Assembly (NCBI GenBank): GCA_029204225.1
Contig: CM055095.1
Span: forward strand, 64,465,976-64,529,975
DNA from: Diphasiastrum complanatum
Taxonomy: Eukaryota > Streptophyta > Lycopodiopsida > Lycopodiales > Lycopodiaceae
DNA length: 64,000 nt
Reading direction: 5' to 3'
Every line of letters starts with the position of its first letter. Position 1 is the first letter of the stretch. This document shows positions 1 through 13,115 of this stretch, one piece after another. The translations under genes and the position numbers were made by a program. The notes below the pieces were generated by a model. The model was not told where the DNA came from. It ran no database searches and saw nothing but the letters and a program-made list of their open reading frames with translations.

Positions 1-144
1 ATCTATGTATATATATATATATCTATGTATATATATATATATATATAATATATATATATATGTATATATATATATATCTATGTATATATATATATATCTA
101 TGTATATATTATGTATATATATATTCTATGTATATATATATATC

Positions 145-204
<60 letters not shown>

Positions 205-205
205 A

Positions 206-255
<50 letters not shown>
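1..255. repeat. (TA)n-rich and (TG)n compound microsatellite
   Basis: Positions 1-205 are alternating T and A with interspersed CTATG units. They pass into an uninterrupted (TG)n run at about 212-255. The short reading frames across it are repeat translations with Tyr/Ile or Cys/Val and are not genes. Confidence 0.97.
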
Positions 256-257
<2 letters not shown>

Positions 258-285
258 CTTTTATTTTTTATTCATTCATAAGTCG

Positions 286-1182
<897 letters not shown>

Positions 1183-1995
1183 ATTTGTGCCTCAGCTCTT
1201 GGTATTTTAATAAATCCAACTGAAGGCGTTGTGTGTCACAAATTTGGCAACAATGTTGAAAAAGAACTATGCCAATATACACCCACTTTACCTATACAAA
1301 AAAATTAGAAAAGACTGTCCATTGATGTCATCAAATTTAGATTGGAACTTGTCATTTCTCCTGGTTGTATAGGACTATTATAAAATCTTTGTAATCATCA
1401 TGGACTATTAAAAAAATGTCGTATGAAGATAGCAAAACTAATCTTATGCAAATTTTCATAGATTGTCTCACAATCCAGTGCACAAAACAATATCATAATA
1501 TTGATATCTCATTCATCTTCCTCCCTTAGCGATTTCCATTATGAAAATCGTAAGCTTATTGGAAAAAGAGAAAATTCAACACAACATTTTAAATCTGATT
1601 CATAAGCTCTATCTTAGATTCCTCAAATCTGAAAATGACGAAACAGCTTAGAATAGTTTCCCCAAATATTGAAGTATGAAGTATAATTTTTTTTTTTTGT
1701 GTCGAAACTTGTTCTACACACATTAATTTAATTTTTGTACTTACTTTATTGATATGCTAGAACAAATGAACATGTCACTTGATGTAACCTTCTCGTTTCC
1801 AATTTCTTTCACAAAACTTATTTATCTATGTTTATCCTTACTTATAGATACATGTAAACTATTGCTATGACAAGATCATGGGCTGTCCTAGCATCGGGAA
1901 AAACCACTTCTAGTGAGACTTGGCCTAGTACACACTTAAAAAGACAGTGTTCCAAGTCAGGGGCCAAAAGCCATTAATATTCCAAATTCAAGGTA

Positions 1996-1998
<3 letters not shown>
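1183..1998. other. AT-rich stretch without recognisable feature
   Basis: I see no sustained open frame, no element end and no RNA gene. The sequence is AT-rich with a short T run near 1690. Confidence 0.6.

Positions 1999-2083
<85 letters not shown>
1999..2083. repeat. (CT)n microsatellite
   Basis: About 42 uninterrupted CT repeats. Confidence 0.99.
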
Positions 2084-2087
<4 letters not shown>

Positions 2088-3376
2088 GGAGAGGAGTGTT
2101 GCATGTAGCCATCTCCTCTCCTAGGTTCCATGCCTAGCTCCTCCATCAATAAATAACGGCGCTATCTTGCCATTGAGGAAAAATCCTTGTCTTCTCTTTG
2201 GCAAGAAAAGCTCACTAGTGGCAATTGCTGTGAGAGCCTACTTCTGGCCAGCTCTGCCCTATAGCAGATGAGAACTGCTCGGATCTTTCTAGGGCTTCAT
2301 GTATTGCTTCCTTGCACATTCCATATTTGGGAGTTGTGTACTTTCTACTATTGCAAGGTGCTAGTTTTTATTGCATGTCATTAGAATTGGTTGCTTGTGT
2401 AATTTCTTACAAGTCAGCAAGCATATTTGTACTTGCATATGTCTGCATCCTGTCTATGGAAGTAAGAAGAATTATGCATGCCAATTTTTCAGTATGAATG
2501 ATTAAGTTCCAACCTAAATCCGTCACAATTAAAATTGATTCTAAGAAGAGTACTGGACTAAAGTCCAGTCATTTCACTCACTTACTCACTTCTCTTTAGC
2601 TTATTTCATTTTCTACAAGTCTAAGCCAATTGTAGCTGTTGCTCAACTAGCATACTTTGTAACTTACCATTGTCTTTTTTAGCATAGTAAAGTACTCCAC
2701 ACATAATGCACATGGCAACTATTCAAGCTCGAAAAAATAGCTAAAATTTAATGCAAAATTGTAAAAAACATAGAAATGATAAAAGCCCTCTAAAGTTGTA
2801 ATTCTTGTTTCCAATCCCAAGCTGTAAAGGTAGGGATATTCAACCAGTTGATGGTAAAGAGCTATTACAAAGTGACGAAGCAACAACGAATATGAAGTTT
2901 CACATGACAAAAAAATTATGGCACAAAACATGATTTTTTTCTATTTTGGCCAAGCTTCTAGTATTGTGGTCAAAAACTCCAAAATACATGCTTTGAGGCA
3001 ATATGGATATGGTGGTTTGTGCTGGTTTCAGGCACTCTAATTCCATACTTATACAAAATATTACAGAAGCATTTCTAAGGATGGCATATATACATAGATA
3101 CAAAAACTGAAGCAGGAAAAAATGCACATTTGTCACTTGTGTTGTAGGAATCTGATTGTCTTTTAGGCAAAAGTAATGACAAAAGTAGTTTCAAGTTGAC
3201 ACAAACACATTGCTAACGTTCAGCCACTAACAGTAAGAGCAGGAGCTATGCTAATTAATTGAGGATCACTCTAAAGAACTCACCTACAATTATTCCCAAA
3301 AAATTGAAGTGCTAGAAGAGAAAGACTTACCTCTTGTTGCTGCATCTCCCAGAATTTGCTGTAAATCAATTGATCA
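2084..3376. other. Non-coding stretch without recognisable feature
   Basis: Only short frames (60-80 codons) without recognisable protein character are present on either strand. No terminal repeats or element motifs are seen. Confidence 0.55.
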
Positions 3377-3486
3377 CCTTCCACCAAGATTAGCGCCTAT
3401 CCAGAAAGAGAGATACAACACCTCCAAGTCTCCTTCCACCAAGACTAGAGCCTATCAAGCAAGAGAGATACAACACCTCCAAGTCT
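3377..3486. repeat. Two-copy 55-bp tandem duplication
   Basis: The segment beginning CCTTCCACCAAGA at 3377 is repeated from 3432 with few substitutions, each copy ending ACACCTCCAAGTCT. The region after it (3560-3910) has looser internal repeats, for example GGAGGTGC-GCTGGG elements at about 3764 and 3890. These produce a 149-codon minus-strand frame (3455-3904) with repeated Pro-rich segments that I do not consider a gene. Confidence 0.85.
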
Positions 3487-4027
3487 TCTTGATTGTTTCT
3501 GGGCAGTCCTTGGCAATAATACCACCATAAGAGCTCCTATAATCCAAACCTACAAGAAATAAGGAATCATGCAACACCTGATGTGGCACCCAACAGTGAG
3601 CAGAGATGAGACAAATGATGTGGCAGCCAACAAGGATGTAGCTAATGGAAGGATGATCCAGTAGCAGTCTGCAACGATGAAGCAGCAAGTAGAGGCAGAA
3701 AATGATGAGTAGGAGAGCACAAAATGATCTTGTTGCAACAAATGGATCAGAAAAATGGAAAGGAGGAGGTGCGCTGGGTAGGCAGGTACAAAGGTTGATC
3801 AAATGGCAGAAAGCATGGCAGAGAGTAGTGAGCAGAGACAAAAAAAAAAAAGGTTTCCTTTTGCAACCAAAATGGCAAGGGGGAGGTGCACTGGGGAGGT
3901 GCAAGGGAGAGCTGCGTTGGCTCGTCTTATTTCTATCTCTCTCCCATCCCTACTTTGCCCCTTCAACTATTTTTCTTTTCTTTTGGACTGGCCGTACGCC
4001 CTTCATCTATGACTAAAAATCAGATGG

Positions 4028-4231
4028 TTTGCGGCCTCCACAGCCTGTCCATGGCTAAAAACTAGTACTTTTGTGGCCTAACACATCTGTCTTGTGTAAA
4101 AAAACTCTGTTTGTAGCCTCATCCCTTTGTCAGAGACATCTACTTGACCGTTTGCGGCCTCCTAGCTCTGTAATGCGGCCCTCTAAGACTTGTGACAACC
4201 TCCACAGATCTATATGTGGCCCTTTGTGGTC
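4028..4231. repeat. Degenerate ~40-bp minisatellite (TTTGCGGCCT units)
   Basis: TTTGYRGCCT-like cores occur at 4028, 4070, 4110, 4151, 4172, 4212 and 4222. Most are spaced 40-42 bp apart with CTCTGT or CATCTGT between them. No long open frame runs through it. Confidence 0.7.
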
Positions 4232-5120
<889 letters not shown>

Positions 5121-5179
5121 CTCTGTCTCTGTCTTTGTGATCTTGTATTCACGTATCTAAATCGACTATGCCACAAAAC

Positions 5180-5550
5180 AACATTACATATTCATTAGAG
5201 ATACTAGCTAATGCAACTGAATTAGAGAGTACATAAAGATTTCTGACTCTAGTGCATGTAGTCAAAGTAGTATCTTCCTCGAGTATTGTACATTGCTCAG
5301 ATGAGAAAGTAACAGTGTAGCCCTCATCAGTTATCTTAGAGATTGATAGCAGATTCTTTGATAACGGAGGAACGTGAAGGACGTTAGGAACACAAATGGA
5401 CAGATCGTTGTTGGTACTCTGTAAACCATTCCTTTCGAGAGGTCATGTGCTGGGTAGCACCACTGTCCAGGTACCAGCTATCACAATCTTTGCTGCTGCT
5501 GTAAGCCATTAACAAGTGTGTATCTAACTCCTTGAATTCCGCCATGTTCG
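5180..5550 (-). pseudogene. Ty1/copia protease and pre-integrase relic
   Basis: Read on the minus strand from 5550, a frame carries the copia aspartic-protease active site in the context SWYLDSGATQHM (about 5490-5450), preceded by an acidic/Ser stretch. About 25 residues normally found between the active site and the next conserved block are missing. The frame then shifts near 5395 and continues with VLHVPPLSKNLLSISKI and on to the start of the GAG-pre-integrase region near 5200. In an intact element this segment processes the gag-pol polyprotein. Here there is no gag, integrase or LTR around it, so it is an isolated, frameshifted relic. The CT microsatellite at 5004-5117 lies just past its 3' end. 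Confidence 0.85.
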
Positions 5551-6439
5551 AGGAGTCTTGAACAGAGAGCTAGTAGAAAATATTACAGTTGCGGATGGTT
5601 TAGCTAATTGGTAGTGAAATTGAAAAGCAAAGCAAACCGAACACAAGAGAGGCCTCATTAATTTTGGAAAGTGTTTACAGATCCCCTGCTCCAGAGGATC
5701 TGCTGGCTACTATTTCTTGTCTTCTCATTTACAGAACAGTTTCTGTCTGTTACCAGGCTACGTTGGGCATTTGCTTGGTGTTTTCTTGTTATTGCAATGC
5801 CCAGAATCAGGCAAAAGGGACTGGTTAACGTTTTAGTATTGTACTGTCTGTTAGAGGACAATCAGATTGGTCACTCCTGCACTGAAGCACATGCATAAAC
5901 GACCATAGTCAATCAAGCATGCATGCCAAAATGTTCAACCATAAAATCAGCATGCAGATGCATTGAACAATGATTGAAATGCTACTCTACTGCTGCAAAA
6001 ATGAGTTACAATCAAAGCTTAAACACTACTATACTTGTATAAATCCACAAAACAAGAAACAAAAAACTATTCTACAGCATTTTAGAAGTCCAAGATTTAA
6101 GAAACCAACCAGTCTTTTGATTATTGGACATCCCAAGAACATCAAGAGCAGGGTTGTAAGAGGATATGCAAGAGTTACATCACAAACCCAACCTATTTAG
6201 TTTGCCTTAATGCTGATTCCTACATTAATCCACAAACAAGAATGGAAAACTAATCCACTCTAAGAAAATAGGAAAACTAATCCACTCTACTATCCACAAC
6301 CACACACAAAGGATGGAAGAGCAAGATCATGAACACTCAAGAAACAAGCATGATCAAGGAGCTCAATGGATGCACCAAACTCGTGGAGGCTCTTCTTATT
6401 TCAGCATGGAGTAGATACAATCCCAAAAAGCTCCTCTTC
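5551..6439. other. Non-coding stretch without recognisable feature
   Basis: Short frames only. No element ends or conserved protein motifs are seen. Confidence 0.5.
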
Positions 6440-6960
6440 TCAAAGAGGGAGTCTCTTAAATAAGCAAGAGAGCTCCTTAGGTGGCATCCTAGTGGCATTT
6501 CCACATTACACAAATTACAAGTGGAATAATGCTCTCCACTAGAGGTCACCATCCATTAGAGGAGTTTTGAGCTCCAAAAAGACCCTTTAAGAATTCGTGC
6601 AAGATGTAATTTATATTACTAAAATATTATAACACTAATACTTTTGACTTGCCATAACTTTTTAATCGTAGCTCAAAAGTATGTCATGTAACATATCATT
6701 GGAAAGCCCTTGTTGAGTGCTTTCCAATGCACCAAACTCCGCTAATTTGGAATCACCACTAAAAAGTTATGCCATTTTCAGTGTGGAATCAAAATGTGGA
6801 CTCAAAAAGTTACGTTACGTAGATTTCAAATTTGAGTGTTTTGATTGGTCCATGTGTAAGATATAAAAATAATTTTTACAAAGGGTCTTTTTTGGATTTA
6901 GAACTCCTCTAATGAAAAGGTGACTCACTCTACTTTATTTAAGAGGGGTCTACTTGCATT
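6440..6960. mobile_element. Fold-back (MITE-like) inverted-repeat structure
   Basis: The segment 6544-6590 (GTCACC..CATTAGAGGAGTTTTG..CCAAAAAGACCCTTT) is matched in inverted orientation at about 6882-6928. A weaker outward match includes TCTCTTAAATAA at about 6455 and TTATTTAAGAGG near 6938. The arms enclose about 290 bp of AT-rich sequence with paired GGAAAGC/GCTTTCC motifs near 6705-6725. No transposase is present, and exact termini and a target-site duplication were not resolved. A non-autonomous fold-back element is the best reading. Confidence 0.5.
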
Positions 6961-7885
<925 letters not shown>

Positions 7886-8010
7886 CCCGGCTATACAGAA
7901 TCCCTTAAGACTTCATTTCATGAAACAAAATCTTGATGCAATGTTTTTTCCCCCTTCAAAGCAATCATGAGCAGCAAGCAAAGGAAGCGGTAACCTTATT
8001 GCATTTGCAG

Positions 8011-8399
8011 ATTTGGAGGTGCTAGCTCAGCAGCTGGATTCTGGAGCAATATAAATGCTTCGAAAGGACATCAATCAAGTTAGTGTCATTTCTTTCAATT
8101 CATTTCCAAAGGGCATCAATCCAGTCAATTCAATATTCTTCGAGATCTTTCATTCCAGATGCCTTAGGCTCTTCCACCAATAATGTACCCATAGATGATG
8201 GCGATGAGGTAGGATTTATGTTGCAGCATTGCCATAGTTCCTCACGGTCTCTCATCATATATTCTTTGCGATCAGGATTTTGTCAAATTTTTACATTTAG
8301 TTTCATAAATTTATGCAGGCATTTAAAGATTTAGATGTGGTAAATGTTCACAGGAAGAGGCTAATTGAAAAGGCTTTGAAAAGCAAGAGGCTTCTGTGA
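8011..8399 (+). CDS. 3' end of an unidentified spliced plant gene (three exons)
   Basis: Three segments join in one frame through two canonical GT-AG introns: exon 8011-8078 (acceptor TTGCATTTGCAG), intron 8079-8158, exon 8159-8208, intron 8209-8318, and exon 8319-8399 ending in TGA. The encoded tail begins FGGASSAAGFWSNINASKGH, passes through an acidic IDDGDE and ends with a basic segment, HRKRLIEKALKSKRLL. Both introns keep phase, which is unlikely by chance. I do not recognise the family. Earlier exons are not visible; a (CT)n tract lies where a preceding intron would be. The terminal exon and the DNA after it are partly duplicated at 8510-8585. It may be a real gene 3' end or a captured gene fragment. 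Confidence 0.45.
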
Positions 8400-8585
8400 T
8401 AGCAGTTGCGATCTAGCTGTTTTTGTCTCTTATAGTAGAACGTTCCAAAAAATTGTAACAAACTAGAGCAGATGTTCTGGCATTAACTACACGTCCCCGA
8501 AGCAGACGCTCACTGAAAAGCTTCTTGGAAAGCAAGTTTGCATTCTGGTTGTTTTTGTCTCCTGTAGCTAGATGTTCATTAATTT
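8370..8585. repeat. Imperfect local duplication of the gene 3' end
   Basis: The stretch at 8370-8445 (GAAAAGCAAG... TGTTTTTGTCTCTTATAG ... GAACGTTC) is matched at about 8510-8585 (GAAAAGCTTC... TGTTTTTGTCTCCTGTAG ... GATGTTC). The offset is about 140 bp and many substitutions are present. Confidence 0.55.
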
Positions 8586-8667
8586 TCTTGTTACTACATT
8601 GATTCATCAGTGTAGATTCGTTGGTTGGCCTCACAAGGATATCAAGATTCATCGAATTTGAGTTGAT

Positions 8668-8842
8668 CTTGATGAACAGTGTTCGTCAAGATCCATGAAC
8701 GAGAGATATTGCTTTGTCTCTCACTCACAAATATGTCTATACATTCTCTTAGAAACTCAACACATACATTGATTGGGGCCTTGAATCGAAGAGGGCATTT
8801 CGTTAGTCATAGTTCTCTTGACCATCGTTTATCATCAAGATT
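8668..8842. repeat. Dispersed copies of the palindromic repeat
   Basis: CTTGATGAACAGTGTTCGTCAAG-type sequence at 8668-8690 and a degenerate copy at about 8816-8842. The flanking words GAGAGATATTG, TTGTCTCTCA and CATGAA are the same as in the array at 286-1182, so this is the same repeat family 7.5 kb away. Confidence 0.75.
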
Positions 8843-9004
8843 CATGAATAACAACATACACACACACATATGCACATACACTTTATGGGGCCTTTTGTCG
8901 AAGCATGAAACTTGATGAATGTCAATTGCAAATATCTATGAAAATGAGCTCCCTCAAATTGAATTTAGCATTCTTTTACGTCACGTATAGATCTTGGCAA
9001 ATGT

Positions 9005-9598
9005 TGTTGAAATATTGGAAAAATCTATCTAATGTTGTAAGTAGGGGTCCCAAAGATGAATTGAGCTCTTTTGGCTTAGTAAAGACCCATCTTAGAATAA
9101 AATATTCAAGGTAGGTAGAAGTAGAAATCTGAGCTACCATAGGAATTGCCATTTGTACTTTGCATGCCACATTTAATGCATGAAAATACTAGGTGGCACA
9201 ATTAGACATATTGAGGTGGCTTGAATAAGTCTAGATAGCTTGAGAGGTGGATTCATAACTCCAATTCAACTCAAAGTAGGAGGAGAGTCCATGGATCTAT
9301 ATATATGTGATGTACTCTCATTGAGAAGATGATGATTTTTGTGTATAATGCAAATTTGGAGACTAAGCTTTTTGTGCTCTCTCTCTCTACTCGAGTTTGT
9401 ACTTTCATATTCTCTCTCTAGCCGAGTTGAGGCATTTATTGTACTTATTTCATGTTTTGTTGACAGATCTTGCTTGTAACACAATAATATTTCTTGTATG
9501 ATTAGTTTTCCTGTTGTCAATCAATGCTAGTATGGTATTATTGGGCTTAGGAGATCAAAAGTACATGTGTAGGGCATCCCACATGTGTGAAGTCAACA
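9005..9598 (+). repeat. 5' LTR of the copia element
   Basis: Begins TGTTGAAATATTGG and ends AGTCAACA, with TG...CA termini (594 bp). It matches 12442-12998 with indels. It carries near its end a one-mismatch version (CACATGTGTG) of the palindrome that is exact in the 3' LTR. Confidence 0.93.
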
Positions 9599-9611
9599 TG
9601 GTATTAGAGCC
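9599..9611 (+). promoter_or_regulatory. Primer-binding site (tRNA-iMet type)
   Basis: TGGTATTAGAGCC immediately follows the 5' LTR. It matches the plant initiator tRNA-Met PBS except for one T in place of C. Confidence 0.9.
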
Positions 9612-10357
9612 TACCTAAGATTTACAAGCAAATCTAATCAAAAAGTTTGCAAATTTGATCAAATTTCAAGCTGGGAATTGTCTAGATTCTACTTTCTAGC
9701 TAGTTTGCAGTTTTTTGGTGATTTAGAGTTTCAAACCACTTTGAATGGTCCAGATAAGGTACTATACGGAATTTCAGGTGCAGGCATGTGTGAGATCCGC
9801 CCATTTTCAGTTTGGTGGTTCTCTCTCACCTTAGATCCAAATTTCATGCAAATTTGCCCACTAGAAAGCTAGAAATGTGTAGAATCTGATGCAATTTGAA
9901 TCATGGCAGTTGGATAAGCCAATCAAAAGTTATAAGCTTTTGAATAGTCATAGGTAGGGTGCCTAGACCTGTGGAAAATCGTGAGTACATGTCATTGATT
10001 GCTTGAATGATCACAAAAATCATCCAGTAGTTGACCAATCTCATCTATATGTGATTTAGACAAAATTTATAGGTTCTAGGCAAATTGTTTCATACAAATA
10101 GATTGTATTTGAGTCAATTTGACATTTTTGAAGTATTTCACACGTGTGAAATTCAAAGAACCATAACTTTTGCCATACTTCATCTTTTTTGATGATTCAA
10201 TTCTTGTTTTAGAGAGAGTCAAGCTAGTGAGATCTATCTCACAGTTTTTTTGCTTAGTCTTGTATAGGATTTGGTTTTTTACCCTTGATTGGTTCCTATA
10301 GTGAGAAGATAAGCAATTTTTTTTTTCATCCATCTTTTTTTATTTCCATCATTCTTT

Positions 10358-11190
10358 ATGACTTCAATGGGTGTCTTTCTATTAGAAGCAAGTGAAAGAT
10401 TGTCAACCTCCAATTACTCAATTTGGAAGGTTAGGATGGAATCTGTCTTAATTCTACAATATGTGATGGATATTGTACTTGGTATTGAAGAAGAACCACA
10501 AATTTCTCAAGAAATTCCAAAGTACAAAAAGAGAGCTAGAATGGCTCTGCATTATATCAAAATGAATGTCTTAAATGACATCTTAAGAGAAATTGGTGCT
10601 TGTACTATTGCCAAAGATGCTTGGGATACTCTCAAGTCCATCTATGAGGCAAAGAATACTTCTAGACTTCTAACACTAAGAAACCAAATTTATCAAAGTG
10701 TACAGAGTAGTGATGAATGTGCTTCAGCTTATGTAATGAGAGTTAAAGACCTCCACAAAGAATTGTCATGCATAGGAGACTCCATCAACCAAAATGAACT
10801 TGTTCAAGTCATACTTAATGGGTTAAAGGAGGAATATGACAACCTTGTTCAGAGTTATGCCATTAAGGAGGAGCTACCAAGTTTGGAAGCACTCCAAAGT
10901 GTGCTCATTTCTGAAGAATCAAGACAAGAGTATAAACTCTTGAAAATGGAAAGACTGTCTCTCAACATTGATGGTAAAGCCCTCTTTACCAAAGACAAGC
11001 ACAAGACAAGAAGTAAGAATCAACACCAACCCTCTTCAAGCAAGAACAATCTTATTTCCAAGGAGAAAAGAGAAGAGGATGTGTCCTCTCAAGCTTTCAC
11101 ATCCAAGAAGAAGAAGAAAAACATCAAGTGTTTCTTTTGTGGCAAGAAGGGGCATAATGCACCAATTGCTTCAAGAAGAAGAGTCAATTC
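10358..11190 (+). pseudogene. Copia gag with frameshifted zinc knuckle
   Basis: Starts at ATG 10358 (MTSMGVFLLEASERL) and runs through the UBN2-type gag domain of plant copia elements, with TSNYSIWKVRM near the N terminus and KEELPSLEALQSVLISEE around residues 170-190. A basic/Ser linker leads to a zinc knuckle beginning CFFCGKKGH. After that His the frame is lost: compared with the relative at 55200, one base is missing in the codons that should supply the last Cys. The downstream 335-codon frame is therefore spurious beyond about 11157. Gag normally forms the particle that packages element RNA. Confidence 0.9.
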
Positions 11191-11289
11191 AAGCAAGCCA
11201 ACATTTCCAATGAAGAGAAGGAAGATGATCATGCAAGTGATGGAGAGGGATCTCTTATGGTCTCGAGTTTTTCTTCATCACCTTTCTAG

Positions 11290-11964
11290 AAGGATGGTTC
11301 GTGGTACATCGACAGTGGAGCTTCCTCACATATGTGTAGCTCCAAGCATTCTTTTTCATCCATGACACCTTATGAAGGAGCCAAGAAGTCCATCTACACA
11401 ACAAATGATCATGAGTGTGCTATTGAAGGCATAGGGACCATTCCCTTAAAGCTTTCTTCATCAAAAGTTCTTTCTCTGTCTAAAGTACTATTTGTTCCTA
11501 AGTTAACAAAAAATCTTATTAGTGTTGGACAATTGTTTGATAGTGGACTAGATGTGAGTTTCAATGTTGATACATGTACAATCAAGAATCATGATGAGAT
11601 CCTTGCATTTGGGTCTAGATATGGTGGAATCTATGAGCTTGATCCCAAAGAGTATGCTAACTCTTGTGATGGTGCTTTTGCTTCTCATATGTCTTTGGAG
11701 GAACTATGGCATAGAAGGTTGGGGCATCCTAACTATAGTTCTATGGTGTCCATAGTCAAGAAACCCAAAGCTATTGGCTTGCCTAATCTTATCTCCAAGA
11801 ATTTCAAGCCATGTGAGGCTTGTGCCATATCTAAGTCTCATAAGAAGCCTTTTTTCAAAGTCATCTATCAAGACTACACATCCACTAGAGCTCATACACT
11901 CGGATGTGCACTTCTCATCTTCAAAAAGCAAGGGTGGTGCTACTTGATTTGTAACTTTCATTGA
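11290..11964 (+). pseudogene. Copia protease and integrase N-terminal part
   Basis: The protease active site (WYIDSGASSHMC) lies at about 11302-11337, partly in a different frame from gag. From 11332 an open frame continues through KNLISVGQLFDSGLDVSF and the GAG-pre-integrase block with the zinc-binding HRRLGHPNY ... CEACAISKSHKKPF (about 11710-11850). The frame breaks near 11870 just before the first catalytic Asp region. Integrase-like sequence (IDDFTRFTWLYLLASKS) continues in another frame to about 12075. Confidence 0.88.
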
Positions 11965-12071
11965 TGATTTTACAAGGTTTACTTGGTTATATCTTTTAGC
12001 TTCAAAGTCTATGATGTTTGACTATTTCCTAAAGTTCAAAGCTCTAGTTGAAAAGCAATTTTCATACAAAA

Positions 12072-12423
12072 TCAAGAGGTGCTTTGGATCACTCACTACA
12101 ACAACTAAAGAGGTGCTTTGGATCAAGAGGTTAATATGGAGCTAAAGTGCATCAAAGAGGATGATCTTCCCTTGATCAAGCGTGATAACATATCGGCCCA
12201 AGCTCTTGCAAACAATTCTATTTTTCATGCAAGGAGCAAGCATATAGAAGTGGCACAACATTTTGTAAGGGAAAAGCTCATTGGGAGTGAAATCAACTTG
12301 GAACATGTCGACACATCTTCATGTATTGTTGATCTTCTCACAAAGCCACTTTGCAAAAGTGCCTTCTCAAAGCATAGATCTAATCTTGGTCTTATCTCAA
12401 GATCGATGCTTGATCCACATTAG
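12072..12423 (+). pseudogene. Integrase/RNase H deletion junction and RNase H tail
   Basis: Integrase sequence ending near 12077 is joined directly to the RNase H end. The tail reads LIKRDNISAQALANNS, HARSKHIEVAQHFVREKL and DLLTKPLCKSAFSKHRSNLG before the stop at 12421-12423. Reverse transcriptase and the rest of integrase are deleted. The word AAGAGGTGCTTTGGATCA occurs twice across the junction (12074-12091 and 12110-12127), a copied filler at the break. Confidence 0.88.
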
Positions 12424-12430
12424 ATACATT

Positions 12431-12441
12431 TTTAGGAGGAG
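12431..12441 (+). other. Polypurine tract
   Basis: TTTAGGAGGAG directly precedes the 3' LTR (plus-strand DNA primer site). The same purine core precedes the 3' LTR of the relative at 51994-52004 on the other strand. Confidence 0.88.
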
Positions 12442-12998
12442 TGTTGAAATATTGGAAAATTTTATCTAATGTTGTAAGTAGGGGTCCTAAAAATGCCAAA
12501 GATGAATTGAGCTCTTTTGGCTTTGTAAAGACCCATCTTAGAATAAAATATTCAAGGTAGGTAGAAGTAGAAACTCGAGCTACCATAGGAATTGCCATTT
12601 GTACTTTGCATGCCACATTTGATGCATGAAAATACTAGGTGGCACAATTAGACATATTGAGGTGGCTTGAATAAGTCTAGATAGCTTGAGAGGTGGATTC
12701 ATAACTCCAATTCAACTCAAAGTAGGAGGAGAGTCCATGGATCTATATATATGTGATGTACTCTCATTGAGAAGATGATGATTTTTGTGTATTTTCATAT
12801 TCTCTCTCTAGCCGAGTTGAGGCATTTATTGTACTTAGTTTCATGTTTTGTTGACAGATCTTGTTTGTAACACAATAATATGTCTTGTATGATCAGCTTT
12901 CATATTGTCAATCAATGCTAGTCTGATCTTTATGGTATTATTGGGCTTAGGAGATCAAAAGTACATGTGTAGGGCATCCCACACGTGTGAATTCAACA
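12442..12998 (+). repeat. 3' LTR of the copia element
   Basis: Begins TGTTGAAATATTGG and ends ATTCAACA (557 bp). It carries one exact CACACGTGTG palindrome at 12980-12989. Confidence 0.93.
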
Positions 12999-13027
12999 AA
13001 TATCATTTCTCAAGTTCCATGAATGAC

Positions 13028-13030
<3 letters not shown>

Positions 13031-13112
<82 letters not shown>
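13031..13112. repeat. (CT)n microsatellite
   Basis: About 41 uninterrupted repeats, 28 bp beyond the target-site duplication of the copia element. Confidence 0.99.

Positions 13113-13115
<3 letters not shown>

Larger units (their letters stand above)
9005..12998 (+). mobile_element. Ty1/copia LTR retrotransposon, internally deleted
   Basis: The element has both LTRs (9005-9598 and 12442-12998), a tRNA-Met primer-binding site directly after the 5' LTR, a gag-pol remnant and a polypurine tract before the 3' LTR. The flanking five bases are AATGT (9000-9004) and AATAT (12999-13003), a target-site duplication with one mismatch. Most of integrase and all of reverse transcriptase are missing, so the copy cannot move alone. 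The LTRs differ by several indels, including extra sequence in the 5' LTR near 9341-9400, so it is older than the relative at 51257-57496, to which both its LTRs and its coding region are related. Confidence 0.95.

Noticed and set aside
3455-3904. 149-codon minus-strand frame rich in Pro/Ser/Cys
   Set aside because: It is produced by local repeats, contains duplicated LPSAPPP segments and matches no domain I know.
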